Below are positions 1-9,241 of a stretch of 64,000 nt of DNA, in pieces. This DNA is from Desulfovibrio sp. TomC (GTDB lineage Bacteria > Desulfobacterota > Desulfovibrionia > Desulfovibrionales > Desulfovibrionaceae). Within the stretch, counting starts at the first letter, position 1, and each line of letters begins with the position of its first letter. Made by a program: the position numbers and the translations under genes. The stretch covers positions 124,001 through 188,000 of the forward strand of contig NZ_JSEH01000010.1 in assembly GCF_000801335.2 (NCBI RefSeq), read 5' to 3'. The notes under the pieces were generated by a model, which was not told where the DNA came from, did no database searches, and was given only the letters and a program-made list of their open reading frames with translations.

Positions 1-43
1 CGACGCCCGGCCTTGGCGACGCCAACCCGCTGCAAAACCCGCC

Positions 44-988
44 CTACTTGTGCATGGAGCCGAGCATCTGGGCGATGCGGATGCCGGCCGGTCCCAGGAT
101 AACGATCAACAGCGTCGGAAAGATGAACAGCATCAGCGGCAAAAGCAGCTTGACCGGCAGCTTGGCCGCCAGTTCTTCGGCCAACTGAAAGCGTTTGGTC
201 CGCAAGGAATCAGCATAGACCCGAAGCGTCTGGGCAATCGAGGTGCCGAACATGTCGGTCTGGATGAGCATAGCCACAAGGCTGCCCAGGTCCTCCAGGC
301 CGACCCGGGTGGAAAGATTGCGCAGCGCCTCGCGCCGCGATTTGCCGGCCCGCAGCTCCAACGTGAGCAGACGCAGTTCGGAACTGAGAATGGGATCCTT
401 TTGCGTCAGCTCCTGGCACACCCGGTAGATGGCCTGATCCAGGCCCATGCCGGCCTCCACGCAAACGACCAGCATGTCCAAGGCGTCGGGCAGGCTGCGG
501 GCGATGGCTTTTTGCCGGGCCTTGACCCGGGAGTTCAGAACGAACCCCGGCAAATAGAACCCCGCGGCCACCAGCGCCACCACCACGAACATCTTGTACT
601 GTCCGGACACCCGGCCGGACATGGCCGCAAGCGTGCCCAGCACCAGCCCGACAAAGGCGAAACCGGCCTTGATGCCCCAATACAGTTCCACCGCGTTTGG
701 CTGTCGGTAGCCGGCCTGGACCAGGGACGACCGTGTTTTGGACAGTTCCTTGGCTTCCTTGGGTTTGACCAGTTCGCCAAACCAGGCCGCCGCCCGCCGT
801 CCGACGCTCTCCATCCAGCCAAGCAACCCCGGTCGCGCGCTCCCGCCCAGCTGCGCCGCATTGGCGACGGCATAGGCGCGACCGGCCATCTCCTGGCGTT
901 TGCGGCCTTCGTCACGGAGCGTCGCCGCCGCGTAGACGACAAGGCCCACGCTCGCGGCGACCAGCACGGCAATGACGAACAGATCCAT
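44..988 (-). CDS. tadC: Flp/Tad pilus inner-membrane platform protein TadC
   Basis: 314 residues of the type II secretion F (GspF/TadC) family. It should sit in the inner membrane and, with TadB, form the platform that couples the TadA ATPase to pilus extension. Hydrophobic segments are visible at about residues 3-21, 110-150 (two close segments) and at the C terminus (about 285-310), with the soluble T2SF domain in between. The ATG is 9 bases after the tadB stop, and its AGGAG ribosome binding site overlaps that stop, so translation is probably coupled. It is the last complete gene of the operon at this window edge. The family call is firm; TadC rather than TadB rests on its order in the operon. 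Confidence 0.92.
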   Translation of the reverse strand: MDLFVIAVLVAASVGLVVYAAATLRDEGRKRQEMAGRAYAVANAAQLGGSARPGLLGWMESVGRRAAAWFGELVKPKEAKELSKTRSSLVQAGYRQPNAVELYWGIKAGFAFVGLVLGTLAAMSGRVSGQYKMFVVVALVAAGFYLPGFVLNSRVKARQKAIARSLPDALDMLVVCVEAGMGLDQAIYRVCQELTQKDPILSSELRLLTLELRAGKSRREALRNLSTRVGLEDLGSLVAMLIQTDMFGTSIAQTLRVYADSLRTKRFQLAEELAAKLPVKLLLPLMLFIFPTLLIVILGPAGIRIAQMLGSMHK

Positions 989-997
989 GGCGCGCTC

Positions 998-1978
998 CTA
1001 GACCTCGATACGGACCATCTTGCGGATAATGAGGACGCCCGTGGTCATAAGCCCGATGACCAGGTAGCTCATGATCAGTCCAATGGGGTCGATAAACAGC
1101 AGATTGAAATAATCGGGATTCACCATCTTCACCACGCCGCTCACGCCAAAGGGCAGCAGGCACAACACCCATGCGGCCATGCGCCCTTCGGCCGAAAGCA
1201 CCCGGATGCGGCCTTTGAGTTTGAACCGCTCGCGGATCAGCCAGGAGATGTTGCTGATGATTTCCGCCAAATTGCCGCCGGATTCATTCTGGATTTTGAC
1301 CGACACCACGAAAAAGCTCAGGTCCGGGCAGTCCACACGGTCCATGAGGTTGTCCAGGGCCACGGTGACGCCCAGGCCGAAATTGATTTCTTCCAAGGTG
1401 GTCTGAAATTCAATGCGGATGGGGTCGGCGAATTCGCTGACCACCATGCCCATGCCGCTGGTGAAGGTGTGTCCGGCCCGTAGCGCCCGGCCCACCAGTT
1501 CCAGGGCCTCGGGCAACTGGCGCTCGAAATCGGCCATGCGTTTGCTTTTGCGCATGGCCACCCATTTAAACGGCAGGCAGCCCAGGGCCAGCCCGACGCC
1601 CAGACGCACCAACGGGTTGTCGACATACAGCGAACTGCCGAGATACCCAGTGACGCCGAAGACCAGGGACAACAACACGAAGATGCCAAGCGGGGCCTTG
1701 ATGTCGGCCTGATGCAGGATCTTTTCCATGCGCCCGCTCCAGGCATGGCGCGAGAGCAACACATCAAGCCAACGCAGGCCGCTCATCTCGTGTTTCTTCT
1801 CGATGTCCCCCACCTCAAGGCCAAGCCCCTCGCCGCGCGTCACCTGGTCGATGCGCCGGGCCATTTCCTGGCCGGACTTGTCGGTCAGGCGCAGGATGGC
1901 CAGCACCACGGCAACAAACAGGTAGACCAGGGAAAGCAGCAGGGCCAGGGAGAGGATCTTCGGCAGACCGTCGGACAT
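998..1978 (-). CDS. tadB: Flp/Tad pilus inner-membrane platform protein TadB
   Basis: 326 residues, type II secretion F family. It begins with a hydrophobic segment (about residues 8-27), followed by a charged cytoplasmic stretch, a second hydrophobic pair near 98-135, the T2SF domain with its typical glutamate-rich helices (around 155-265), and a C-terminal membrane pair. Expected to pair with TadC as the platform of the Tad secretion machine. It lies 58 bases downstream of the CpaF/TadA ATPase gene and 9 bases upstream of tadC, all on the minus strand, as in typical tad loci. Confidence 0.92.
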   Translation of the reverse strand: MSDGLPKILSLALLLSLVYLFVAVVLAILRLTDKSGQEMARRIDQVTRGEGLGLEVGDIEKKHEMSGLRWLDVLLSRHAWSGRMEKILHQADIKAPLGIFVLLSLVFGVTGYLGSSLYVDNPLVRLGVGLALGCLPFKWVAMRKSKRMADFERQLPEALELVGRALRAGHTFTSGMGMVVSEFADPIRIEFQTTLEEINFGLGVTVALDNLMDRVDCPDLSFFVVSVKIQNESGGNLAEIISNISWLIRERFKLKGRIRVLSAEGRMAAWVLCLLPFGVSGVVKMVNPDYFNLLFIDPIGLIMSYLVIGLMTTGVLIIRKMVRIEV

Positions 1979-2036
1979 GACGTCTCGCTCCTATCCCGGC
2001 TGATTGCCGGCGCATTGACGGGTGGCATTCACGCTG

Positions 2037-3407
2037 TCAGACCTCGGCCACGTTGCGGGGATCGAAAATGCCTTCCGGCATCTTGATGCCCTTGGACTCG
2101 AAACGCACGGCAAACTTGGGCCGGATGCCCCGGGCCAAAAACGCGCCCTTGACCTTGGCGTCGGCCGTCATGCCGCGCTGCTCGAAGGCGAAAATCTCCT
2201 GCATGGTGATGACCTCGCCTTCCATGCCGGTCAGTTCCTGGAAACTGACCAGTTTGCGGCTGCCGTCGGAAAAGCGCGAGATCTGGACAATGACGTCCAC
2301 GGCCGAGGCGATGTAGCGTTTAAGCGACAGGGCGGATATATTGAGTCCGGCCATGGCCACCAGTGTTTCCAGGCGCATGAGCGCGTCGCGGGGGGTGTTG
2401 GCGTGGAGCGTGGCCAGGGACCCGTCGTGGCCGGTATTCATGGCCTGGAGCATGTCGAGGGCCTCGGCCCCGCGCACTTCGCCGACGATGATGCGGTCGG
2501 GGCGCATACGCAGGCAGTTGCGCACCAGATCGCGCTGGGTCACCTCGCCGCGTCCTTCGATGTTGGGCGGACGTGATTCCAGACGGACCACATGGTCCTG
2601 CTTGAGCTGGAGTTCGGCCGCGTCTTCCACGGTGACGATGCGTTCGTCGTGGGGAATAAACCCCGAAAGGCAGTTGAGCATGGTGGTCTTGCCCGTGCCC
2701 GTGCCGCCGGAAATGAGGATATTGAGCCGGGCCAGGACAATGCCTTGCAGGACGTCGGCAATGTCCCGGGTCATGGCCTTGTAGCGGATGAGATCCTCGA
2801 TGGTGAGCTTTTCCTTGGCGAATTTGCGGATGGACAGGGCCGGGCCGTCAATGGCCAGGGGCGGGATGATGGCGTTGACGCGGGAGCCGTCGGGCAGGCG
2901 CGCGTCCACCATGGGCGAGGATTCGTCCACCCGCCGGCCGACCCGGGAGACGATGCGGTCGATGATCTTTTTTAAGTGATCATTGTCCTTGAAGCGCGAT
3001 TCGGTCAGCACGAGCTTGCCGCTGCGCTCCACGTAGATCTGACGATAGGAATTGACCAGGATGTCGTTGACGCTTGGGTCCTTGAGAAACGGCTCCAGGG
3101 GACCAAGGCCGAGCATCTCGTCCTTGACCTCGTTTATGAGCCGATCGCGCTCGATCTGATTGAGCGGGGTCTGGAAGAATTCGTCGCGCAACAGCCGCTC
3201 GACGATTTTGCCGATCTCCCCCCCAAGCGAGCTCTCATCCAGGCTGTCGAGCAACGACAGGTCAATAAGGTCGATCAGCCGGTCATGGATGCGGGTCTTT
3301 ATTTCGTAGTATTCGTCCCTGGCGATGCCCGACTCCTTGCGCTCGGGCGCAGGCGTCTGGAGACGGGGCATCTGGTGGCGCAAAATGGGCGGGCGGCCGC
3401 GTTCCAT
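2037..3407 (-). CDS. cpaF: Flp/Tad pilus secretion ATPase TadA/CpaF
   Basis: 456 residues, the type II/IV secretion ATPase that powers Flp pilus assembly. An N-terminal helical region (to about 150) precedes the ATPase core. The Walker A motif [10 protein letters not shown] lies near residue 234, and the Asp/His box region carries the stretch [15 protein letters not shown]. The length is normal for CpaF. It is followed by tadB and preceded (96 bases) by the CpaE/TadZ gene. The start MERGRPPIL is taken as given; upstream sequence offers AAGGAG close to the ATG. No key motif is missing. Confidence 0.95.
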   Translation of the reverse strand: MERGRPPILRHQMPRLQTPAPERKESGIARDEYYEIKTRIHDRLIDLIDLSLLDSLDESSLGGEIGKIVERLLRDEFFQTPLNQIERDRLINEVKDEMLGLGPLEPFLKDPSVNDILVNSYRQIYVERSGKLVLTESRFKDNDHLKKIIDRIVSRVGRRVDESSPMVDARLPDGSRVNAIIPPLAIDGPALSIRKFAKEKLTIEDLIRYKAMTRDIADVLQGIVLARLNILISGGTGTGKTTMLNCLSGFIPHDERIVTVEDAAELQLKQDHVVRLESRPPNIEGRGEVTQRDLVRNCLRMRPDRIIVGEVRGAEALDMLQAMNTGHDGSLATLHANTPRDALMRLETLVAMAGLNISALSLKRYIASAVDVIVQISRFSDGSRKLVSFQELTGMEGEVITMQEIFAFEQRGMTADAKVKGAFLARGIRPKFAVRFESKGIKMPEGIFDPRNVAEV

Positions 3408-3503
3408 GCGTGGACTCCTTCACCGGTTTGGCGCTTTCGCCGCAATATTCCCTTAGCACCGTTTCACCCCAGCCGCCACCGGCCCCTGGCGAGGCCGTCC
3501 GGG

Positions 3504-4673
3504 TCAGGATCGGCCGCGCAGAAACTTGAGGCCAAACAGAGGCTTTTTGGCTTCCTCTGCCGTCTGGACCGGAGCCAGGGTGGCGGCCAGATCGCCCAGG
3601 GAACGGGTCACCGGTGCGCGCGGCGCGGTTTCAAGCAGGGTCTTGCCCTGGTTTATGGCCGCGAGCGTAGTCTTGTAGTCGTTGGGCACGCGCCAGAAAA
3701 CCGGCAGCCCCAGAGCCTTTTCCATGTCCTCCACCACCAGATCGCTCTCGTCGAGGTGGCGGTTGACCACAATTTTGAGTTTTTCTTCAAGACCGGAATC
3801 GGCATGGCGGATGTTGTCCAAAAAGCGCCGCACATTGGCCAGACAGGGCAAATTCTGGACGCACACCAAGACAATGGCGTCGGATATGTCCATGACCTTG
3901 AGCGTTATTTCGTCCAGATACATGCCAAGATCGATGACCACGGTATCAAAGACCTGGCGCATGAGTTCCAGGAGCCTGGAGATATTTTCCGGCGTAGCCA
4001 TCTGCAGATCGTCGAGCCGGCTTGGCGGGGCCAGCAGATAGATCCCCGAGGGATGGCGGGACATGACGCTCATGAGATAGGTGGCGTCCAAGCGGCTGAT
4101 GTTGCCCAGCACTTCGCCCCAATGGTATTTGGGGGCGATGTCGAGAAAGAGCTGGGCCTCGCCAAAGGGCAGATTCATGTCCATGAGGGCCACCGTGGCC
4201 CCGGGTTTGTGGGTCTGGCAGGCCGCAGCCAGATTGACGGCCAGCGAGGTGGTGCCGACTCCTCCCTTGGCCCCGAAGATGCTGACGATGCGGCCCTGCT
4301 TGCTGCGCTTGGGGCCAAGGGCGGCCTCCCGGCGCTCCTTGAAGCGCCAAAGGGCCATGCGGACTTCCTCGTGATTGACCGGCTGGGGGAAAAATTCGCG
4401 CACGCCCTGGCGCATGAGCCGCATGAGCACCTCGGCGTCGTAGACCGGAGCCGTTAAAAACACCTCCCGCTCGCCGCGCCGGGCGACCATGTCAGCCACG
4501 GCCTCAAGCTGGGCCTCGCCTCCATCCGGGGCAAGCTCGCGCACGAGCAGATCGGCGTATTCCTCGCCGGCCCCGAGCACCTCGAAATCGCCGTCCTCAG
4601 ACAGACACTCCTCGAACACCCCCCGGGCCGGCGTGGGGTCCATATCCAGGATCACGGTGAGTTTGTCGCGCAT
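3504..4673 (-). CDS. cpaE: Pilus localisation ATPase TadZ/CpaE (MinD/ParA superfamily)
   Basis: 389 residues from the ATG at 4673, chosen because GGAAGGG lies just upstream; an alternative ATG at 4703 overlaps the lipoprotein stop. An N-terminal receiver-like domain (about 1-110) is followed by a MinD-type ATPase whose P-loop reads GAKGGVGTTSLA. The signature lysine is kept, but the usual second lysine (GKT) is threonine, a change seen in some TadZ/CpaE proteins. TadZ is known to localise the Tad machinery at the pole. Neighbours are the small lipoprotein upstream and cpaF downstream. ATP hydrolysis by this copy is doubtful; binding is possible. Confidence 0.9.
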   Translation of the reverse strand: MRDKLTVILDMDPTPARGVFEECLSEDGDFEVLGAGEEYADLLVRELAPDGGEAQLEAVADMVARRGEREVFLTAPVYDAEVLMRLMRQGVREFFPQPVNHEEVRMALWRFKERREAALGPKRSKQGRIVSIFGAKGGVGTTSLAVNLAAACQTHKPGATVALMDMNLPFGEAQLFLDIAPKYHWGEVLGNISRLDATYLMSVMSRHPSGIYLLAPPSRLDDLQMATPENISRLLELMRQVFDTVVIDLGMYLDEITLKVMDISDAIVLVCVQNLPCLANVRRFLDNIRHADSGLEEKLKIVVNRHLDESDLVVEDMEKALGLPVFWRVPNDYKTTLAAINQGKTLLETAPRAPVTRSLGDLAATLAPVQTAEEAKKPLFGLKFLRGRS

Positions 4674-4702
4674 GGTGGTGCCCTTCCCTCCGGTCGGCAG
4701 CA

Positions 4703-4975
4703 TTATTTCTGCTTGAGGAAGGCCTCAAACGCGCCTGACTGATTCGCCTTCTCGTCTGGCGCGGCCTTTTCCATCCGTTCGTAGGCCAGGCCGGCCCGGG
4801 CGCCGTCCATCCCCAGGACCGGGCTGTCGTCCCCGGCCGCCGGATCAATCTTCTGATTCTCAAAGACCGTATGGTACGCCTTGCCGTAATCCCAGCTCAA
4901 GGGCTCTTTCTCGGCCTGACAGCCGGCCAGGACCGCGGCCAGGGCCGCAGCGAGGAGGTAGAACTTGCATTGCAT
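4703..4975 (-). CDS. Small lipoprotein in the Tad pilus operon
   Basis: 90 residues. The N terminus is a classic lipoprotein signal with lipobox LAGC (Cys19), so the mature protein should be anchored in a membrane and face the periplasm. The rest (about 70 residues) is charged and has no recognised domain. It lies between the secretin gene and cpaE, so a role as a secretin-associated or pilus-associated lipoprotein (the RcpB/CpaD position) is plausible but inferred from position only; it is much shorter than CpaD. Its stop codon touches the alternative cpaE start at 4703. Confidence 0.75.
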   Translation of the reverse strand: MQCKFYLLAAALAAVLAGCQAEKEPLSWDYGKAYHTVFENQKIDPAAGDDSPVLGMDGARAGLAYERMEKAAPDEKANQSGAFEAFLKQK

Positions 4976-5017
4976 GGCGTCGCTCCTGTGTGTCGTCCGT
5001 ATCCGGCCGTCGGCCGG

Positions 5018-6616
5018 TTAATAGCCCTTGCCGTCCGGCTGGCGCGGCGCAGCCGCAGCCAGGGGCACGGCATGGCCGAATTCGCCGTCCAATTCCGCCC
5101 CGGTCCGGGCCATGGCCGGCGCCTGTGCCCCGGCCTGGGCCGTGTCCTGCTGGTGGATGCCCAGGAAAAATTCCAGATCGTCGGGTTCATGCACCATGTC
5201 CGTCGGCAGTTTCATGGACTTCTTATCCAGCGGCTTGACCAGATGGGCCGTGATGATGATCACCAGCTCGGACTGGTCCTTCTGGTACTGGGAACTCTTA
5301 AAGAGGTTGCCAAGGACCGGGATGTCGCCAAGCACCGGGTACTTGTCCATGGCGCTGCGGGCCTCTTCCTTGAGCAGCCCGGCCACGGCAAAGCTCTGGC
5401 CGTTTTTGAGTTCCACCGTAGTGGAGGTGCGCCGGGTGTTGATGGCCGGGATGGTAAAGCCCTGGATCTGGATGGCCCGGGTGTAGTCGAGGTCGGACAC
5501 CTCGGGGTTGACCTGCAGGCTGATGCGTTCGCCCGAGGCCACGGTGGGCGTGAATTTAAGGCCCACGCCGAACTCCTTCCACTCGATGCTGGTGGTGCCA
5601 AGGCCCGACGGCACCGGGACCGGGATCTCGCCGCCGGCCAGAAACTTGGCCGACTGGCCGTTTAGGCACACGAGATTGGGCTCGGCCAGGATCTTGACCA
5701 GCCCGTTTTGCTTGAGCATGTCGATGACGGCGGTCATGGTCGTGTTGCCGGCCCCGCCCCAGTTGGTATTGAACCGCATGGCAGCCGTGCCCTGGCTCAG
5801 CGCCATCGTCTCTTTGTTGGCATTGGTGTTAAACTCCCGATAGCGCGTCTGGACCGCGGACGATTCCGGGAAATGACCGGTCGTGTTGCCGTCGGCGTCT
5901 TGCAGTTCCCAGCCCGGCACACTGGCGTACTTATAGACATTTTGGACATTGTCGACATTGAACGCCGCGGCAGCGATGGAGGTGAGACCACCGATCAGGG
6001 TGTAGCCGAAATTGCCGTCGCCAATGGCGTTTAAGTTGATGCCCATGCGGTTGACCAGGGTCTTGGACATCTCGGCCACCCGCACTTCCAGCATGACCTG
6101 CTGCACGCCGGCGACCGAAAGCAGGTTCAGGACCTTTTTGGGGGCGTACACCTCGGCCATGGCCAGGGCTTTTTTCAGGCTTTCGGCATCGCGCACCGTG
6201 CCGGACAGGGCAATGGAGTCCTGACTGGCCATGACCTCGATGCCGGTCTCGCCGGGCATGGTGTCGTGGAGCATCTTTTTGAGCCGCGACACGTCCGGAG
6301 CCACGTCGAGGTCGTAGACCGTGCGGATCTTGTCGCCCTTGTCCCACAAGGTCAGGTTGGTGATGCCCGGGGCGCGGCCGGTGACATAGACCTGGCGCGG
6401 CGAGAGCAGGACGAAATCGGCCACATCGGGCTGGGCCACGGAGACCCGGGCAATGTCGGTTTCACTTTGCAAAATGACGGACTTGCCGATGGTCAGGGCA
6501 AGCCGCGGGGCGGAGCGCACCGCCACCGGCCGCACGCTGGCCGGAGCGGCGTAGGAAGCCGTAACCAGGGACAGGGACAGGGCAAGCGCCAGAAGGCGCG
6601 CTCCCAGATGTCGCAT
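5018..6616 (-). CDS. rcpA: Flp/Tad pilus outer-membrane secretin RcpA/CpaC
   Basis: 532 residues from the ATG at 6616, directly after the rcpC stop; frames reading further upstream lie inside rcpC. A signal peptide covers about residues 1-27. The N-terminal domain (about 35-110) is the pilus-formation domain of type II/III secretins, followed by a BON-like segment (about 110-190) and the secretin domain with the C-terminal FLAGGEIPVPVPS region and the GLLKEEAR stretch. Product: multimeric outer-membrane pore for the Flp pilus. A hydrophilic tail follows the secretin core. Confidence 0.93.
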   Translation of the reverse strand: MRHLGARLLALALSLSLVTASYAAPASVRPVAVRSAPRLALTIGKSVILQSETDIARVSVAQPDVADFVLLSPRQVYVTGRAPGITNLTLWDKGDKIRTVYDLDVAPDVSRLKKMLHDTMPGETGIEVMASQDSIALSGTVRDAESLKKALAMAEVYAPKKVLNLLSVAGVQQVMLEVRVAEMSKTLVNRMGINLNAIGDGNFGYTLIGGLTSIAAAAFNVDNVQNVYKYASVPGWELQDADGNTTGHFPESSAVQTRYREFNTNANKETMALSQGTAAMRFNTNWGGAGNTTMTAVIDMLKQNGLVKILAEPNLVCLNGQSAKFLAGGEIPVPVPSGLGTTSIEWKEFGVGLKFTPTVASGERISLQVNPEVSDLDYTRAIQIQGFTIPAINTRRTSTTVELKNGQSFAVAGLLKEEARSAMDKYPVLGDIPVLGNLFKSSQYQKDQSELVIIITAHLVKPLDKKSMKLPTDMVHEPDDLEFFLGIHQQDTAQAGAQAPAMARTGAELDGEFGHAVPLAAAAPRQPDGKGY

Positions 6617-6617
6617 A

Positions 6618-7517
6618 CTACGGCTTGGCATGGCCTTTCTCCTCCTTCGTCGTCGCACCCAGGGCATCAAGGCGCACCCGCTCGCGTTCCGTGCCCCGGA
6701 TGGTCTCCACACTGTAGCTCGTGTCCTCGGCCAGGCTCGGTTCCGGTTCGACGGGCGGCCCGGCCGGAGCAGCGGCAAAGGCTTCGAGGCTTCGGGCCAC
6801 ATCGGCTCCGGATGTCGCCACCATATCCTCGTCGCCGGGCTTGCGCAGGGCCAGATGCATGCTGCCGAGATCGGCAGCCAGGGCCAGACGCTCCGCCTCC
6901 TCAGGGGTGACCATCAGGGTGAAAAAATCGGTATTGGCCAATTCCTCGCGGCCATCCTTGCCGATTTTCGTTTCGCGCTCGGTGCCGGTGGTCAGCAGAG
7001 GAACATTTTCCAGGATGGTCTTGTTGACCTTCTCGTCGTTCTTGGCCCCTGGCTGGGAATAGGTGACCAGGACGTCCACCCGGCAGCCCGGGGTGATGAG
7101 CCCGCCGGCCCCCATCAGTTTGGAGCCTTTGACGGTAAAGGCCCGCTTGCCCGGCTCCACCGAGGCGTCCAGGCCGCCGCTGACCGCGCCCTTGGGCATG
7201 AGCTTGTCCGGGGTGATGGGATCGTCAGGGGAAATATCACGGGCGCTGATGCGTCCGTAGGCCTCGGCCGGGTCGCGCAGGGCGCCCTGGGGCACGGCTT
7301 CGGCCTCATAGGGCTTCACTTTGACCATGGCGGCATCCAGGCGCGCTCCCTTGGGAATGGCGCGGGCCGCCACGAGAACGTCGCTTTTGGGAGCCGCCAC
7401 CTTGACCTGATTCGTTTGGGCGGTGCGCATTGATCCCAACCAGCGAATCGTCAGCACCCCGGCAACAAGCGCCAGGATGACGGCCAGAATCATGTGGGGT
7501 ACGGCCTTGGATTTCAT
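6618..7517 (-). CDS. cpaB: Flp pilus assembly protein RcpC/CpaB
   Basis: 299 residues from the ATG at 7517, which has GGAGG five bases upstream; a longer frame starts only with TTG at 7607 and lacks a binding site. One N-terminal membrane segment (about residues 8-26) is followed by an SAF/CpaB domain (about 45-110, with VLVAARAIPKGARLD) and a RcpC-type domain ending near residue 250. RcpC is a periplasmic partner of the secretin and pilus. It is the first gene of the operon here; the pilin and prepilin peptidase genes that often precede it are absent. Confidence 0.92.
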   Translation of the reverse strand: MKSKAVPHMILAVILALVAGVLTIRWLGSMRTAQTNQVKVAAPKSDVLVAARAIPKGARLDAAMVKVKPYEAEAVPQGALRDPAEAYGRISARDISPDDPITPDKLMPKGAVSGGLDASVEPGKRAFTVKGSKLMGAGGLITPGCRVDVLVTYSQPGAKNDEKVNKTILENVPLLTTGTERETKIGKDGREELANTDFFTLMVTPEEAERLALAADLGSMHLALRKPGDEDMVATSGADVARSLEAFAAAPAGPPVEPEPSLAEDTSYSVETIRGTERERVRLDALGATTKEEKGHAKP

Positions 7518-7818
7518 GCGGGCCTCCGCCTGCTCGTCCTTGGGTCGATTGGCCGCGTCCTGGTCCTTGAAGGGAACGCCGGCGTATGACTTTATTAAAC
7601 GGTTCAAGTCGCCAGCCGGAATCGGAGCGCCTTTTTAAACACCATCCGGCCTGCCGGACCGGCCTTTCCGGGTTGCACCCCCCGCGTGGCCCCGATTTGC
7701 GGGCTTTGGGGAGCAGCTCGCCGGTCCCGGGCACAGAGGCTAAAGCAAAAAGCCTGCCAAAAAGAAAGGCCGACGGAATCGCTTCCGTCGGCCGAGCCAA
7801 GATACGGTCTCTGGGAAA
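7518..7818. other. Intergenic region: cpaB promoter side and ntrC terminator
   Basis: About 300 bases without a gene between the cpaB start and the stop of the NtrC-type regulator, both on the minus strand. It holds a strong terminator at 7762-7793 and must contain the promoter of the Tad operon. I could not identify convincing sigma-70 or sigma-54 elements in it. Confidence 0.6.
7762..7793 (-). terminator. Intrinsic terminator after the NtrC-type regulator gene
   Basis: Perfect 11-bp inverted repeat (GGCCGACGGAA at 7768-7778 and its complement at 7783-7793) with a GCGA tetraloop on the minus strand, followed in that direction by TTTCTTTTT. It lies 26 bases past the stop of the regulator gene. 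Confidence 0.85.
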
Positions 7819-9210
7819 TCAGGCTGAATATTCGGTCGGGTCGATGCGGTGCTTCTGGATCTTGTTCCACAGATTCTTGGGACTGACCCCCAGACTGCGG
7901 GCGGCATCCTTCTGGCTGCCCCCGGCTTTTTTGAGGGCAGTAAGGATCATATTGCGCTCCATGTCCTGCAGAGTGTCCCGCAGATTGCCGGCCGCCTCCG
8001 GGAGGTCGTCCGGTCCGGCATCCTCCGGGACCAGCCGCGTCGGCCGGTCCAAGGCCCGGCCAATCTCGACGGCGGTCAGAACCTCGCCCGAACTCATGAT
8101 GGCGGCCCGCTCCAGCAGATTGGCCAACTGCCGGACGTTGCCCGGCCAGTCGTAATCAAAGAGCAGCTGCATCCCTTCGCGGGACACCCCCCGCAAATTG
8201 ACGCCCACCCGGGGACCGATGCGCTCCAGGAAGTGGCCGACCAAAAGCGGCAGGTCCTCCTTGCGCTCACGCAGCGGCGGCAAGGGGACGGCCGCGACGC
8301 TTAAGCGGTAATAGAGGTCGGCCCGAAAGAGCTTCTGGGCGACCAGGTTTTGCAGGTCCTGGTTGGTGGCGGCAATAATGCGAATGTCGATGTCGATGGG
8401 TTTGGCCCCGCCCACCCGTTCGATCTGTTTCTGTTCCACGGCGCGCAGGAGCTTGGGCTGCAAAAAAAGCGGCATATCGCCGATTTCGTCGAGCATGATG
8501 GTGCCCTGGTTGGCCAGCTCGAACTTGCCCTTTTTGAGGGCCACAGCACCGGTGAAGGCCCCTTTTTCGTGACCAAACAACTCTGATTCCAGGAGATTTT
8601 CAGGAATAGCCGCACAGTTGACCTTGACAAAGGGCGCCGTCGCCCGCTTGCTCAAGGCCTGGATGGCGTCGGCCACCACTTCCTTGCCCGACCCGGACTC
8701 GCCGGTGATAAGCACCGTGGAGTCGAGCGGCGCGACCCGACGCACCATATCCACCACGGCCCGCATGGGCGGCGACTGGCCGACGATGATCGGCCCCCGG
8801 CCCGAGGCCATGACCGACTTGAGCTGCCGCAGTTCGGCCAACAGCGTGCGCCGCTCCAGGGCGCGGCGCAGGACCACTTCCATTTCGGCCAGGGAAAAGG
8901 GCTTGGCAAAAAAGTCGTAGGCCCCCAGGCGCACCGCATCCAGGGCTTTTTCCCGGGCCGAGTAGCCGGTCATGACGATGACCTCGCTCTCCGGGGCGGC
9001 TTCCTTGATTTTTGAGAGTCCCTCAATGCCGTCCATGCCGGGCAGCATGACGTCGGTCAGGACCAGATCAAAGGCTTCGGCCTTGGCCCGGGCCACGCCT
9101 TCCTCGGCCGACCCGACCCCGACCGGATCGAAATCCCGCGACAGAAGGGCCTCGCACAGCATGTCCCTGAACGCCGCATCGTCGTCGATAACCAGAATTC
9201 GGGCAGGCAT
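7819..9210 (-). CDS. NtrC-family sigma-54-dependent response regulator
   Basis: 463 residues: receiver domain (1-120, acidic pair D9-D11 and phospho-acceptor D53), AAA+ sigma-54 interaction domain (about 140-365) with Walker A GESGSGKE and the GAFTGA loop that contacts sigma-54 intact, and a C-terminal Fis-type helix-turn-helix (about 410-455). It should activate sigma-54 promoters when phosphorylated. It lies 31 bases downstream of an HDOD gene and directly upstream of the Tad operon on the same strand. Regulation of the pilus genes is an attractive guess from position only. The cognate kinase is not certain; the degenerate kinase-like gene two positions upstream is a candidate. Confidence 0.93.
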   Translation of the reverse strand: MPARILVIDDDAAFRDMLCEALLSRDFDPVGVGSAEEGVARAKAEAFDLVLTDVMLPGMDGIEGLSKIKEAAPESEVIVMTGYSAREKALDAVRLGAYDFFAKPFSLAEMEVVLRRALERRTLLAELRQLKSVMASGRGPIIVGQSPPMRAVVDMVRRVAPLDSTVLITGESGSGKEVVADAIQALSKRATAPFVKVNCAAIPENLLESELFGHEKGAFTGAVALKKGKFELANQGTIMLDEIGDMPLFLQPKLLRAVEQKQIERVGGAKPIDIDIRIIAATNQDLQNLVAQKLFRADLYYRLSVAAVPLPPLRERKEDLPLLVGHFLERIGPRVGVNLRGVSREGMQLLFDYDWPGNVRQLANLLERAAIMSSGEVLTAVEIGRALDRPTRLVPEDAGPDDLPEAAGNLRDTLQDMERNMILTALKKAGGSQKDAARSLGVSPKNLWNKIQKHRIDPTEYSA

Positions 9211-9241
9211 CAGCGCTCCGGCAAAGCAGTTGCGAACCGTC

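Noticed and set aside
50-1483. Long plus-strand open frame of 477 codons
   Set aside because: It is antisense to tadC and tadB, is rich in His, Gln, Gly and Arg without domains, and comes from GC codon bias.
7605-7607. Upstream TTG start for cpaB
   Set aside because: No ribosome binding site, and the ATG at 7517 has GGAGG at the right distance.
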